This document shows positions 1 to 8,319 of a stretch of 32,862 nucleotides of DNA, piece after piece. Source of the stretch: an uncultured Acetatifactor sp. GTDB taxonomy: Bacteria > Bacillota > Clostridia > Lachnospirales > Lachnospiraceae. A program made the position numbers and the translations under genes. The number at the start of each line of letters is the position of its first letter. Position 1 is the stretch's first letter. The stretch is from assembly GCA_910577185.1 (NCBI GenBank), contig CAJTLR010000044.1, positions 1 to 32,862 of the forward strand. Direction: 5' to 3'. Under the pieces are notes generated by a model that saw only the letters and a list, made by a program, of their open reading frames with translations, was not told the DNA's origin and did no database searches.

Positions 1-525
1 GATCCCGGTGATCCGGAAGCGGTCGTAGTTTTCCGCCCTGGCCCCTTCCAGCACCTCACCGGCAAGCGCATGTTCCGTCACCACCAGCAGGGACCGCCTC
101 TCCCCCTCCGCGGCCCGGTGCCGCAGCAGCCAGGCCTTCCACAGCATCCGCAGGAAATACCCCAGACAAATATACAGCGCCGCCAGCAGGTAAATTACAA
201 ACCTGGAATAGGCCACTGTCTTCTGGGCCGTGAAAAGGTACAGGATCACCACCACCTCCACCAGGAAGGCATGCCGCAGGGTGACGGTGAACTCCCTGTA
301 GTGTCCCCGCCCCAGCACCCCGCTGAAGGTGCCCGACAGCAGGGCCACCGCCAGATCTGCCAGGACAAGCAAAATCCCGATGCTGCGGTAATCCGGGTCC
401 GCGTAAGGGCTGGAGGGTCCCATGCGCACGGCGTAAGCCAGCACGAAGGCGGCCTGCAGGCACAGTATGTCCAACAGCATAAAATCAAGGTGCTTTGTCC
501 ATCCTCCCGCTTTCTTCCTATACAT
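1..525 (-). CDS. Polyprenyl glycosylphosphotransferase (sugar transferase), N-terminal part, truncated by the window edge
   Basis: Only the first 175 codons are visible; the frame stays open to base 1. The start at 523-525 gives MYRKKAGGWTKHLDFMLLD and is preceded by a purine-rich site (GGGGGTAGGGGA). Four hydrophobic stretches follow at about residues 15-34, 48-66, 80-100 and 107-127, then a charged turn (LLRHRAAEGERR) leading into LLVVTEHALAGEVLEG. That is the usual layout of exopolysaccharide polyprenyl glycosylphosphotransferases: a membrane bundle followed by a nucleotide-binding-like domain (PF13727 type). The catalytic C-terminal domain, which would move a sugar-1-phosphate onto undecaprenyl phosphate to start capsule or exopolysaccharide synthesis, lies outside the window. 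It is on the same strand as, and downstream of, a small membrane protein and a sortase, so a cell-surface cluster is plausible. Family call is good; the sugar substrate is unknown. Confidence 0.75.
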   Translation of the reverse strand, partial: MYRKKAGGWTKHLDFMLLDILCLQAAFVLAYAVRMGPSSPYADPDYRSIGILLVLADLAVALLSGTFSGVLGRGHYREFTVTLRHAFLVEVVVILYLFTAQKTVAYSRFVIYLLAALYICLGYFLRMLWKAWLLRHRAAEGERRSLLVVTEHALAGEVLEGARAENYDRFRITGI

Positions 526-595
526 TCCCCTACCCCCGTATCCGTTCCGTAACCGGCCGTCCCGCGGAAATCGCGTTCCCAATCATATGTGTTCC

Positions 596-859
596 TTAAA
601 GCCCGGTCACTTTCCCGGTTTTCAGCCTTCCGGCCTTTTGTTTTTTATCTTCCCATCTGTACCCGGAGTCTTTGCTGGTACAAAGAATAAGCCCCACCAT
701 GCACAGTACCGCCAGTATTCCTGCCGCCGGGATATTTTCTCCGGCTTCGGTTCCCAGTGCTGCCGCAAATGTAAGCGCAGCCACTGTCACCAGTACCGCT
801 GCAATTCCATATCTGTATCTGGCTGCGGCCCGGTTTTTTCCATTTATGTCTGTTTTCAT
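596..859 (-). CDS. Small two-helix membrane protein of unknown function
   Basis: About 87 residues from the start at 857-859 (MKTDINGKNRAAARYRYG). An alternative ATG at 881-883 adds eight residues (MEPWESFE). I prefer the internal start because GGGAGAG lies about eight bases upstream, although the outer start also has a GGAAGGG site. Two hydrophobic helices are clear, roughly residues 18-38 (AAVLVTVAALTFAAALG) and 44-60 (IPAAGILAVLCMVGLIL). They are separated by a short acidic loop and followed by a basic tail, so the N-terminus and tail are probably cytoplasmic. It lies between the sortase and the sugar transferase on the same strand with short gaps, so co-transcription is likely. I do not recognise the family and give no function. 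Confidence 0.55.
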   Translation of the reverse strand: MKTDINGKNRAAARYRYGIAAVLVTVAALTFAAALGTEAGENIPAAGILAVLCMVGLILCTSKDSGYRWEDKKQKAGRLKTGKVTGL

Positions 860-938
860 TTCAAAACTCTCCCATGGTTCCATCCCTTCCGTTTTCCGGA
901 ACCTGTCTCCAAAGTTCCATCCTGCGGATAGGTTCTGC

Positions 939-1820
939 CTACTCTCCGTTCAGAAGGACGCACTGCACCAGAAAGCGGTTATTGGGTTTATTGGAAATGC
1001 AGGTAGACAGTGTCAGGATTTTGTCTTCTGCAGTGACTTCCACGTCCTCCCGTAAAACCTTTCCCATATCCCTGACTGTTTCCATATTTTTGATATATTT
1101 TTCAAACTGTGTCTTCTGGGTGTAGTCACAGTTGTAGAGCAGATGCTCATTGGAATATTCATATGCGGCAAAAATTTCATACACATAAAGCTTGTCCTCC
1201 ATGTATATAAATACATAGGGATGTTCCTTCATGTACTCTTCGTCACTGTACTTGTGCAGTCCCGCAAACATGGAGCCGTTCTTCATATTGTGGCCGTAAA
1301 CCACGGTCACCGGGTCCGAAAAATCCTTTGCATTGTAGTCCTCCGTGTAGATACACCCCGGATATCCCCTGCTGCCGTCCAGATTGTAGTTTAAATAATA
1401 TGTATTGTCAGTGGGGTGCTGCAGCATCGGATAATCAATCTTGGTATCCGGAATATAAATCCAGGCATAGATATCCTTGTTGGTCCCGGACTGCAGTTCC
1501 TCAAAATCCACCGTCTTTTCCGGAATCTCCACTCCCAGCTGCTCCAGAATATCTGGCTCCTCTTCCACGGAAGGCTCTTCCGTTTCTGCCCCTGTCTCCG
1601 GTTCCGGCGTAGCCGGCGGGTCCGTGGGTTCCCCGGTCTCTGTCTGCTCTGTGGGAACCGAAGATATGTCCTGGCTCTCCTGCTGTCCTTCTCCCTTGCC
1701 GCAGGCCGCAGTAAGGCAGATCAGAACGCCCGCTAAAAGCATTGCACCCAGCCTTTTCCGGAACAAACATATTTTTCTCGTTTTTACATATCCCACATTA
1801 TGGTTTTCCGTCTTTTTCAT
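939..1820 (-). CDS. srtB: Class B sortase with lipoprotein-like N-terminus
   Basis: A 293-residue protein. Residues about 110-292 are a sortase domain of class B type, with IYAWIYIPDTKIDYPML, the catalytic His in YGHNM (His177), the nucleophilic Cys in LSTCIS (Cys274) and the assisting Arg in NNRFLVQ (Arg282). All three catalytic residues are present. Sortases cleave a C-terminal sorting motif and transfer the protein to cell-wall peptidoglycan or pilin. The N-terminus is odd: a basic stretch, a hydrophobic helix and LTAACG (Cys40) resembling a lipobox, then an acidic Ser/Thr/Pro/Glu-rich spacer (residues 45-95). It may therefore be a lipid-anchored sortase rather than one with a simple signal anchor (inference). 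The start has a strong site (AGGGAGGATT). No sorting-signal substrate is seen in the window. Transcription probably starts near 1931. Confidence 0.88.
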   Translation of the reverse strand: MKKTENHNVGYVKTRKICLFRKRLGAMLLAGVLICLTAACGKGEGQQESQDISSVPTEQTETGEPTDPPATPEPETGAETEEPSVEEEPDILEQLGVEIPEKTVDFEELQSGTNKDIYAWIYIPDTKIDYPMLQHPTDNTYYLNYNLDGSRGYPGCIYTEDYNAKDFSDPVTVVYGHNMKNGSMFAGLHKYSDEEYMKEHPYVFIYMEDKLYVYEIFAAYEYSNEHLLYNCDYTQKTQFEKYIKNMETVRDMGKVLREDVEVTAEDKILTLSTCISNKPNNRFLVQCVLLNGE

Positions 1821-1923
1821 TTTCAGGAATCCTCCCTGCTTTCACTTTCTTCATAATAATATGACGACAATACATTTCTCCCTGCCTGGCTAACGGACCG
1901 GCCCGGGACACATTTTTTTGCAC

Positions 1924-1973
1924 CTCATACTTGTATCATTATAGTCATTAAAATGATTATAGTCAAGTATGAG
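1924..1973 (-). promoter_or_regulatory. Near-consensus sigma-A promoter inside a 10-bp palindrome, upstream of the sortase
   Basis: On the minus strand TTGACT (1961-1966) and TATAAT (1938-1943) are separated by exactly 17 bases. The inverted arms CTCATACTTG (1924-1933) and CAAGTATGAG (1964-1973) overlap the start point and the -35 box, as expected for a repressor operator. The core also holds a direct repeat of TGACTATAAT. The layout is read directly; repressor binding is inference. Confidence 0.7.
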
Positions 1974-2000
1974 ATGATATATTGTGCCGGATTTGACCCT

Positions 2001-2037
2001 AAAACAGCGGCTTCCGTTTCATCACCGGAAGCCGCTG
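2001..2037 (-). terminator. Intrinsic terminator of the bile salt hydrolase gene
   Basis: A perfect 12-bp stem (CAGCGGCTTCCG at 2005-2016 with CGGAAGCCGCTG at 2026-2037) and a 9-base loop lie about 45 bases past the hydrolase stop. On the minus strand the stem is followed by only four T, so it may be a moderate terminator. Confidence 0.65.
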
Positions 2038-2080
2038 CCATCTTTTCCAATATTTGGTTTTACAAATTCCCTTCCCGAAA

Positions 2081-3136
2081 CTACCGGTTCCTGCCTCTGC
2101 GGAGCCTCCATTCCTCTTTTTTCTTCCCTCTTTTTGCCAATGCCGATTGTCCTTCTCTCCATTCGTTTTGTATTTTAATCTGTTGTTCCCGGATCATGGG
2201 ATATCTCGCCAGGCAGCTGCCATCCAGCTTTTCCCGGTACATATCCACCGCGGTAATCTGATGGTTTTCGTAGGTTGTATAATAATAAATTCCTTTCTCC
2301 GCGTTACAGCAGGATGTATATATCGTAATTTCGTACCTGTCATCCCCCAGCCGGCAGCATCCCCGCTGCTGTTCCACGGAACCAAGAATATGAAAAAACT
2401 GGCTCACGCTCTCTGTTTCCGAATCTCCGGACACCGAATTCATTTTTGTAAATACTGCCCTGACAAAACGGGACTGGGAAGAAAGATCTCCCGGCAGGCC
2501 GATGGCTCCCATGCCACGGCTGTAAGTCTCCAAAGGCAGTTCCGGGGAAAAACGGTTTCCGGGTTCTTCCGGAGATAAATGCATGTAATTATTTAAATGG
2601 AACATTTGCTCATCAAACGGCGGATTATTGGACAGAATCCCGGCTGGATTATCATAAACCTTCAATCCTTCTTTCACGGATTCCACCACAATGCATTCCT
2701 TCCGGTCTGCGATGATCCAGTGAAGCCGGGCCGGCGGCAGGTCCTGCCGGAAGGAAATCCCGGTCAGGTTCAGTTTTCCCAGAAGAATCCTGGCTGCTTC
2801 CACCCCGGCACACTGCCCCAGAATCCACGGAATCAGTTCAAATGTAGCCACATTTTCCCGGCCTTCTTCCCGCTCCCGGTAATATGCGTTTCCCACAAAA
2901 TTCAGTCCTGCCATACACAGTCCCTTCTCATTCACCGCATCATAATATAGCGGCTGTCCCTCTGCCACATGGGCCGTTCCAACCATGGCATAATGGCTCT
3001 CCATGTCTGCCGTATCCCGGAAAGAAAGCGGAAAACGCCGCGGCATCACCACTATTTCTTCCCCGTATGAAAAGTCATTGTCCAGTGTCCGTCCAAAATA
3101 AAAATCCTTACATTGATAAGTTGCCGCTGTGCACAT
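2081..3136 (-). CDS. bsh: Choloylglycine hydrolase family protein, probable bile salt hydrolase
   Basis: A 351-residue Ntn-hydrolase. The N-terminal Met is followed directly by the nucleophile Cys2, exposed on Met removal. Other family residues are visible: Arg16 and Asp19 (GRTLDND), Asn79 (AGLNF), Asn170 (ILSNNPPF) and Arg223 (SSQSRFVRAVF). The segments GLPGDLSSQSRF and YTSCCNAEKGIYYYTTYEN match bile salt hydrolases better than penicillin V acylases. The expected reaction is hydrolysis of glycine- or taurine-conjugated bile acids in the cytoplasm; there is no signal peptide. GGAGG sits seven bases before the start. The last 20 residues are a basic extension (KRGKKKEEWRLRRGRNR). It has its own terminator and stands apart from the glycan locus by a 170-base gap. 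Substrate preference cannot be read from sequence. Confidence 0.88.
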   Translation of the reverse strand: MCTAATYQCKDFYFGRTLDNDFSYGEEIVVMPRRFPLSFRDTADMESHYAMVGTAHVAEGQPLYYDAVNEKGLCMAGLNFVGNAYYREREEGRENVATFELIPWILGQCAGVEAARILLGKLNLTGISFRQDLPPARLHWIIADRKECIVVESVKEGLKVYDNPAGILSNNPPFDEQMFHLNNYMHLSPEEPGNRFSPELPLETYSRGMGAIGLPGDLSSQSRFVRAVFTKMNSVSGDSETESVSQFFHILGSVEQQRGCCRLGDDRYEITIYTSCCNAEKGIYYYTTYENHQITAVDMYREKLDGSCLARYPMIREQQIKIQNEWREGQSALAKRGKKKEEWRLRRGRNR

Positions 3137-3265
3137 ATATTTCCTCCATCCGGGTAAATGTCATTCTGCAAGTTCCGGCGTATTTCGGCCGGCTTTGGCT
3201 GCTTACCGCTTATCTTCCCCGTTTTCCCTCCCGTTATGCATCCTGATCCGGAATCCCGCTGTCAG

Positions 3266-3293
3266 GGACCGGGCCGCCGGAAAATCCCGGTCC
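3266..3293. repeat. Hairpin after the GH35 gene
   Basis: Inverted repeat GGACCGGG (3266-3273) and CCCGGTCC (3286-3293), just past the GH35 stop codon. There is no T-run on the minus strand, so it may be a 3-prime end protecting hairpin rather than a clean intrinsic terminator. Confidence 0.45.
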
Positions 3294-3306
3294 GGCTTTC
3301 TCCTTT

Positions 3307-5469
3307 TTACCATATCCGGAAGGAATGAGGTTCCATCTCCGGCACAATCTTTTTTTCTCCCCCTTCCATAAAAATTGTGATCTCTTCCTTGATTTTTACC
3401 GGATGCAGATTCATCACAATCACATGACCGTCCGCCTTGGGAATCACCCGCAGCATTCTTGCCCCCCGGATCCCAGGCTGTACCTGCAAAGTCTCCAGCA
3501 GTCTCCGCACCGCTTCCGCCAGTCCCCAGAAAGACATCTCCATCCCAAAGGGAAGCACCAGGCAGCGGCCTTCACCGCACTCTGCCAGCAGGGCTGCCGG
3601 TTCTCCTTCCTCCGTCACGGCCAGCGTCTGCACCGCTCCCGGTTCACCGACCCTACAAAATTCCCCGGATGCTGCCAGACCCGGTTCCTCTGATCCCCCT
3701 GTCACCTGGCCCTGCGCTTCCACCCCTTCCTGGCCAGGCACTCCGAATATTTTCACCGACTGTACATTGGTTCCGATAAAATATTCTCTCCCTTCCAGCA
3801 CCAGCCTCCGCTGAAAAGCCTCCGAAAACGCTGCCTGTTCCACCCGGATACCCAGCGCCTCTGCCAGCAAAGTGCAGGTCTTTCCCTCCGAAGTCCCATG
3901 AGGAACCCTGCCGTTTACCACCAGTTTCCCGCCCTGCCTCACATAGGCCGCCAGGTTTCCCTGCACCCGCTCTTCCATATATTCGTCCGTCACAATCCAC
4001 AAAACCGGAATTTCCCGCAGCTCTTCCGCCGTCATGGCTTCGTAGTCATACATCCGCGGCGTAAACCCTGCGGACTTTAAGACAAAATACGCCTCGCTGC
4101 AGGCTTTTGCCACCGGGCGCCAGATCAGGCCGGGCGCATGTCTGATACCGAAGCCTATGTCATAGCACAGCTCTCCCAGAAAAATCTTCTTGTTTTCCAG
4201 AATATCTTCCAGGGATTTTTTTACATAATCATATGTCATCCCGGGATTCCCCCATGCGTCCACCGGTGCCTGCCAGTTATGTTCGGTTCCGTAAAATCCC
4301 ATGCCCGGACGGTTGATTCCCCCTCCGAACAAATACATGCTCATTCCCTGATACCCGCAGGCCATGGTCCAGATATTCCAGATATACAGCTCCGGTCCGT
4401 AAACCAGGGGAAAATCATTCCAGTAACCGCATTCCTGCTCCACGACCCAGGGAATGTTATGCAGAAAACGTCTGGTATACTCCGGCCCGTATTCACAGTA
4501 ATAGGTGGCTTCCTTCATCCCCAGCCTTCCGCTCATGGAATAATAGCAGTCCGTGCCGATAAGCAGCCAGGGATTCTGAATCTTGTTCTGGTAATGAAGG
4601 GAAACTGCCCTGGGATTGTAGGCATTGTGCACCATCTGCACATGAATCCCATTCTCTTCCGCCATGTCCCGGAGCCGCCGGAAATACCCGGGAAAGTATG
4701 TTCCATAATAATAGGACAGATGGTCCTGCCGGTATGCCTCCCCATCCGCTTCCCGCAGTTCATGGGGCCTGATCTGCTCCCAGCATGTGAAATTCCCATG
4801 GTACCGGCTGTTTAAGGCTTTCAGGGTCTGATAGGTATCCTTCAGAAATTTCGGCCACATGCCTTCCGGATTTCCCAGCCCCAGGTTCACCGGATTCTCG
4901 TCGTCATGGTCATCCCCGGGAATCTCATTGCACAGCTGAAAAAGAACGATATTGCCCCCGGGGGCCTGGTAATCCCTGATCTCCCGGCACACTTCCCTGT
5001 ACCACTTTTCCACTGCCCCCAGAAACTGCGGATGATTCCTGGCCACACTGTTGGCAAAATCCGTGTCCTCATACCGGCCGTCTTTGTAACGTTTCACACG
5101 GGCATCCGGATATTTTTCCGAAAACCACCGGGGAATCCCCAGATCCCTGGTCTCCGCATACACATAAGGGCCCGGGCGCAGAAATCCCAGCAGTCCCCTC
5201 TCCATGGTCAGCTGTATCCAGGTATGTAAATCATTGTCCGGATGGATTTTCCCGGTAAAATCGAATTTCCCCTCTTCATATTCATGTACAAACCAGGGAA
5301 CATAATAAGCCACCGCATTACAGCCGCACTCTGCCAGGCGGTCCAGGGCCCTGGCCCAGCTTTCTTTCGGCATACGGAAATACTGAATTTCCCCGCACAG
5401 TAAAGGTTCTTGTTTCCCATTGATGTAAAAATTGTTTTTCTTTATTTCAAATTGCACCTTGTTATTCAT
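3307..5469 (-). CDS. Glycoside hydrolase family 35-type beta-galactosidase
   Basis: 720 residues. The N-terminal half is a GH35-like (clan A) barrel: FYINGKQEPLLCGEIQYFR, then NAVAYYVPWFVHEYEEGKFDF, and LRPGPYVYAE near residues 97-106. The acid/base is most likely Glu182 in LFQLCNEI and the nucleophile Glu346 in EQECGYWND (positions inferred from the fold order). After residue about 430 there is a domain resembling a glutamine-amidotransferase-like/trimerisation fold (VLWIVTDEYM, YVRQGGKLVVNG), then a beta-rich tail. No signal peptide, so it acts in the cytoplasm, presumably releasing terminal galactose from imported oligosaccharides. GGAGGGGACTGACAG precedes the start. It is the last gene of the glycan locus, 150 bases after the GH2 gene. 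GH35 family is fairly sure; linkage is not. Confidence 0.82.
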   Translation of the reverse strand: MNNKVQFEIKKNNFYINGKQEPLLCGEIQYFRMPKESWARALDRLAECGCNAVAYYVPWFVHEYEEGKFDFTGKIHPDNDLHTWIQLTMERGLLGFLRPGPYVYAETRDLGIPRWFSEKYPDARVKRYKDGRYEDTDFANSVARNHPQFLGAVEKWYREVCREIRDYQAPGGNIVLFQLCNEIPGDDHDDENPVNLGLGNPEGMWPKFLKDTYQTLKALNSRYHGNFTCWEQIRPHELREADGEAYRQDHLSYYYGTYFPGYFRRLRDMAEENGIHVQMVHNAYNPRAVSLHYQNKIQNPWLLIGTDCYYSMSGRLGMKEATYYCEYGPEYTRRFLHNIPWVVEQECGYWNDFPLVYGPELYIWNIWTMACGYQGMSMYLFGGGINRPGMGFYGTEHNWQAPVDAWGNPGMTYDYVKKSLEDILENKKIFLGELCYDIGFGIRHAPGLIWRPVAKACSEAYFVLKSAGFTPRMYDYEAMTAEELREIPVLWIVTDEYMEERVQGNLAAYVRQGGKLVVNGRVPHGTSEGKTCTLLAEALGIRVEQAAFSEAFQRRLVLEGREYFIGTNVQSVKIFGVPGQEGVEAQGQVTGGSEEPGLAASGEFCRVGEPGAVQTLAVTEEGEPAALLAECGEGRCLVLPFGMEMSFWGLAEAVRRLLETLQVQPGIRGARMLRVIPKADGHVIVMNLHPVKIKEEITIFMEGGEKKIVPEMEPHSFRIW

Positions 5470-5619
5470 ATCTGTCAGTCCCCTCCGGTTCTGTCTTTTT
5501 GTTCCGCGGATTCATTCACGGCATATGGCCGCTATGCCAAAAGCAGCAGTCCTGCCCGGAAATCTTCCCGGAAAATCCCCATACGCTTTTATAGGTTCCC
5601 TCCGGGCCCGCCGTCCTGT

Positions 5620-8289
5620 CTAAACGGTGTCCCGGCCTTTTTCCATCAGATAATGTACCGCCCTGTCCAGCAGCCAGCGTCCGAAAGGGTTGTGCTCCAG
5701 AAACAGCGGCTCTTTTCCCATGCCTCCCTCCAGGCGCAGGGTGGTTGCGATTATGGTTCCGGCGCCGCAGCCCAGTTCACATACATAATCATCCGCCCTC
5801 CACTCCCGGCAGTCATACCGGCGCAGAATGGGTTTGCGGTAATCAAAGCGCTCATCCTCCTCATCTGCAAAGGCAGTGTCCGTGGAGCTTCCGAAGTAGC
5901 GCAGATCATCCATCCAGGTTTCGCGCCGGATCCCGTCCAGAATCGGATGATCATAATGCCGTATCATCCCCTCCCTCCAAAATGCCACCGGATGCACAGA
6001 AAGGGCCCCTTCCTGCCGCTGGACATACACAATCTTTCCTCCGGCTCTGGCATACCCGAGAATTTCGGGCGTCAGCAGGGAACAGAACATGATTTCATAA
6101 CGGTCCAGCCCCTCCCTTCCGTCCGTGGCCTGTGCCCGGGGATACCATTTTTCCACTGTCCGGAACACATGCAGCGGATCATACAATCCCACACATATGT
6201 CACTTTTTTCAGGACATGGATACAAAAAAACCGGCCAGCTGTTGGAGGTCTGTACATTCCCGCAGGAAAAATCAGCCTGCAGAATACAGGTTTCCGGCAC
6301 CGTCACCCCGGGAAGCGTGAAATGGAGATAACATAGTTCTCCCACCGTGCCGTTATCCACCTTTTTGCCTTCCTCCGTCCCTTCCAGCAGTATTTTTCCG
6401 GAGACTTCCCGGAGTTTCCAATGAATGGCAGAACCTTCCAGCCTGCGGCCTCCGTAGTTGGAAAGCATCACATGCAGGCCATAGGATTCCCCGCCGAAAA
6501 ATCCGTACCGCTCCCTGGGCCGGATCCGGTCCGCATTGATCCAGATTCTGGTCAGGTCCCATGCCGGCAAAAGCACCACATCCCCATTGAACCTGCGCAG
6601 GATTTCCGGTTCAAATTTTTCCTCCATAAAATCGTCAAACAGTCCGCTGGTGGCAATGGGAACGTCCCGTATGGAAGTAATATTATAGCCGCTTATGGCA
6701 GGAAAGGAACGGGTCAGTTCCAGTGTCACCTTCCGGTGAACCATGGCGTGATCATAGGACAGCTCTTTCAGCCGGGAAAATTCTTTCCGAATTCCGCTCT
6801 TTTCCATCATGGCATCATGCTTCCCCAGGAAAAAATCAGGTTTCAGACTGCAGATGGGATTTCTGGTTTCATCCTGAAGCTCCCAGAAGAAACCTTCCGC
6901 CCCGCTTTTTTCCCGCACTTCCCTTAAATCCCTCAGGGTGTCGCTGTCGCAGAATTCCCCGAACATCCAGGGACGGTCCTGCTTCCAGACCGGGGTAAAG
7001 GCCTCCAGAATGGGTTCCATATTCTGGAGCTCCCCGTAAAAATGATAATCCGAAAAATCCGCATGGTCCACAGCCAGGCCGCCGTAGCATTCCCCGGATC
7101 CCGAATTGTCCCGGACCGGAATTCCCAGGGTTTTTTTGGCCAGCCCATACATTTCTTCCAGAACATCCTCCCCCACCTTGTCATCCAGTTCACATCCCAG
7201 GCTTAAGAACACAACGGAAGGATGCCCGGCAATCTGGCGAATCAGTCTGGGAAATTCCCTGCGTATCCTCTCCTCCAGCTGCGGCGTTTTTTCCGGGAGC
7301 CAAAGGGGAAGTTCCACCCACAAAAGCATTCCCATCCGGTCTGCCAGACAGAAATACTCCTCACGGGGAATATACAGACAGTGTTTTATCATGTTAAATC
7401 CGTATTTTTGTACCTTTTGTATTTCATCCCTGATAACCTCCCTCCCGGGCGCAGGGATAATATCTTTGTAATAGCCCCAGTGCAGGACTCCCCTGGGATA
7501 TACCGGCTTCCCGTTCAGAAGGAGACTGGATTTTTCCCCGTGGATTTCCCGGAACCCGAAATCTTTTTCCAGTTCCACCCGGTTCTCCCCATCCGAAAGC
7601 GCAATGCGGTAACTGTACAAATCCGGTTTTCCGGGGCTCCACAGCCGGGGACTGTCCACATGAAAAGAAACTGTCCGTTCTTCTCCAGGGAATATGGCGT
7701 CAATTTCTGCCGTCTTATTGCCATCTCCGTCCACAATGCATCCCGTCACATGTACCGGTTTTGCCTCCTTTCCGGGAATCAGCTGCAGTGTCAGCACACC
7801 GTCGCCCCGGTCATCCCCCTGGGCATAATGTCCTTCCACAAAAAATCCCCTGGCCGATTCCAGCCTCACATTGTCCCAGATTCCGCCAAAGGTGCAGAGC
7901 ACATCCGGCAGAAAACCTGACAATACCTCCCGCAGGGGAAAACGGTCCCCCTGATGATACCCCGGCTTCCACACGTCCACCGCAAGCCGGTTTTCCCCCT
8001 CCTTCACGGCATCCGTGGCATCCAGGGAAAAAGAATCCCACATTCCCTCATGAATTCCCAGCTTCACATCGTTCAGAAATACCTCACAGTAATAGCTGAC
8101 CCCGCCGAAAAACAGCCGGAAATATTCCCCGGGCCGGGCTGCGCATACCTGAAAGTTCTTCACAAACCGCACCCTGTGGGCGATATCTTTTTCCTCCACA
8201 TAATTGTCCCAGCACCCCGGCACTTGTACGTCAATCAGCCTTCCTCCGGGAAGCTCACACTTCCAGTCTCCGTTTAAGTCCCAAGTCAT
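5620..8289 (-). CDS. Glycoside hydrolase family 2 protein (beta-galactosidase/glucuronidase/mannosidase type)
   Basis: 889 residues with the GH2 order: a sugar-binding jelly roll (about 1-150, with WDNYVEEKDIAHRVRF and GIWDNVRLES), an immunoglobulin-like domain (150-245), the TIM barrel beginning GFREIHGEKSSLLLNGKPVY, and a long beta-rich C-terminus with a glutamine-amidotransferase-like part. The likely nucleophile is Glu445 in MFGEF. The likely acid/base is Glu367 in LSLGCELDD, where the usual Asn-Glu pair of GH2 enzymes is Cys-Glu. No signal peptide, so cytoplasmic. AAAGGAGAG gives a good ribosome site. Its leader (8290-8526) contains the structured repeat, and a terminator for the preceding gene lies at 8527-8571, so this gene may have its own promoter or depend on read-through. 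The substrate is probably a beta-linked hexoside from the imported glycan. Confidence 0.85.
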   Translation of the reverse strand: MTWDLNGDWKCELPGGRLIDVQVPGCWDNYVEEKDIAHRVRFVKNFQVCAARPGEYFRLFFGGVSYYCEVFLNDVKLGIHEGMWDSFSLDATDAVKEGENRLAVDVWKPGYHQGDRFPLREVLSGFLPDVLCTFGGIWDNVRLESARGFFVEGHYAQGDDRGDGVLTLQLIPGKEAKPVHVTGCIVDGDGNKTAEIDAIFPGEERTVSFHVDSPRLWSPGKPDLYSYRIALSDGENRVELEKDFGFREIHGEKSSLLLNGKPVYPRGVLHWGYYKDIIPAPGREVIRDEIQKVQKYGFNMIKHCLYIPREEYFCLADRMGMLLWVELPLWLPEKTPQLEERIRREFPRLIRQIAGHPSVVFLSLGCELDDKVGEDVLEEMYGLAKKTLGIPVRDNSGSGECYGGLAVDHADFSDYHFYGELQNMEPILEAFTPVWKQDRPWMFGEFCDSDTLRDLREVREKSGAEGFFWELQDETRNPICSLKPDFFLGKHDAMMEKSGIRKEFSRLKELSYDHAMVHRKVTLELTRSFPAISGYNITSIRDVPIATSGLFDDFMEEKFEPEILRRFNGDVVLLPAWDLTRIWINADRIRPRERYGFFGGESYGLHVMLSNYGGRRLEGSAIHWKLREVSGKILLEGTEEGKKVDNGTVGELCYLHFTLPGVTVPETCILQADFSCGNVQTSNSWPVFLYPCPEKSDICVGLYDPLHVFRTVEKWYPRAQATDGREGLDRYEIMFCSLLTPEILGYARAGGKIVYVQRQEGALSVHPVAFWREGMIRHYDHPILDGIRRETWMDDLRYFGSSTDTAFADEEDERFDYRKPILRRYDCREWRADDYVCELGCGAGTIIATTLRLEGGMGKEPLFLEHNPFGRWLLDRAVHYLMEKGRDTV

Positions 8290-8319
8290 AATGTCTCTCC
8301 TTTATTTTAATATCCTTAT

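Noticed and set aside
2001..2037. Bidirectional terminator or attenuator for the sortase promoter
   Set aside because: The stem lies upstream of the sortase promoter on the minus strand, so it cannot attenuate the sortase transcript; it fits the hydrolase 3-prime end.
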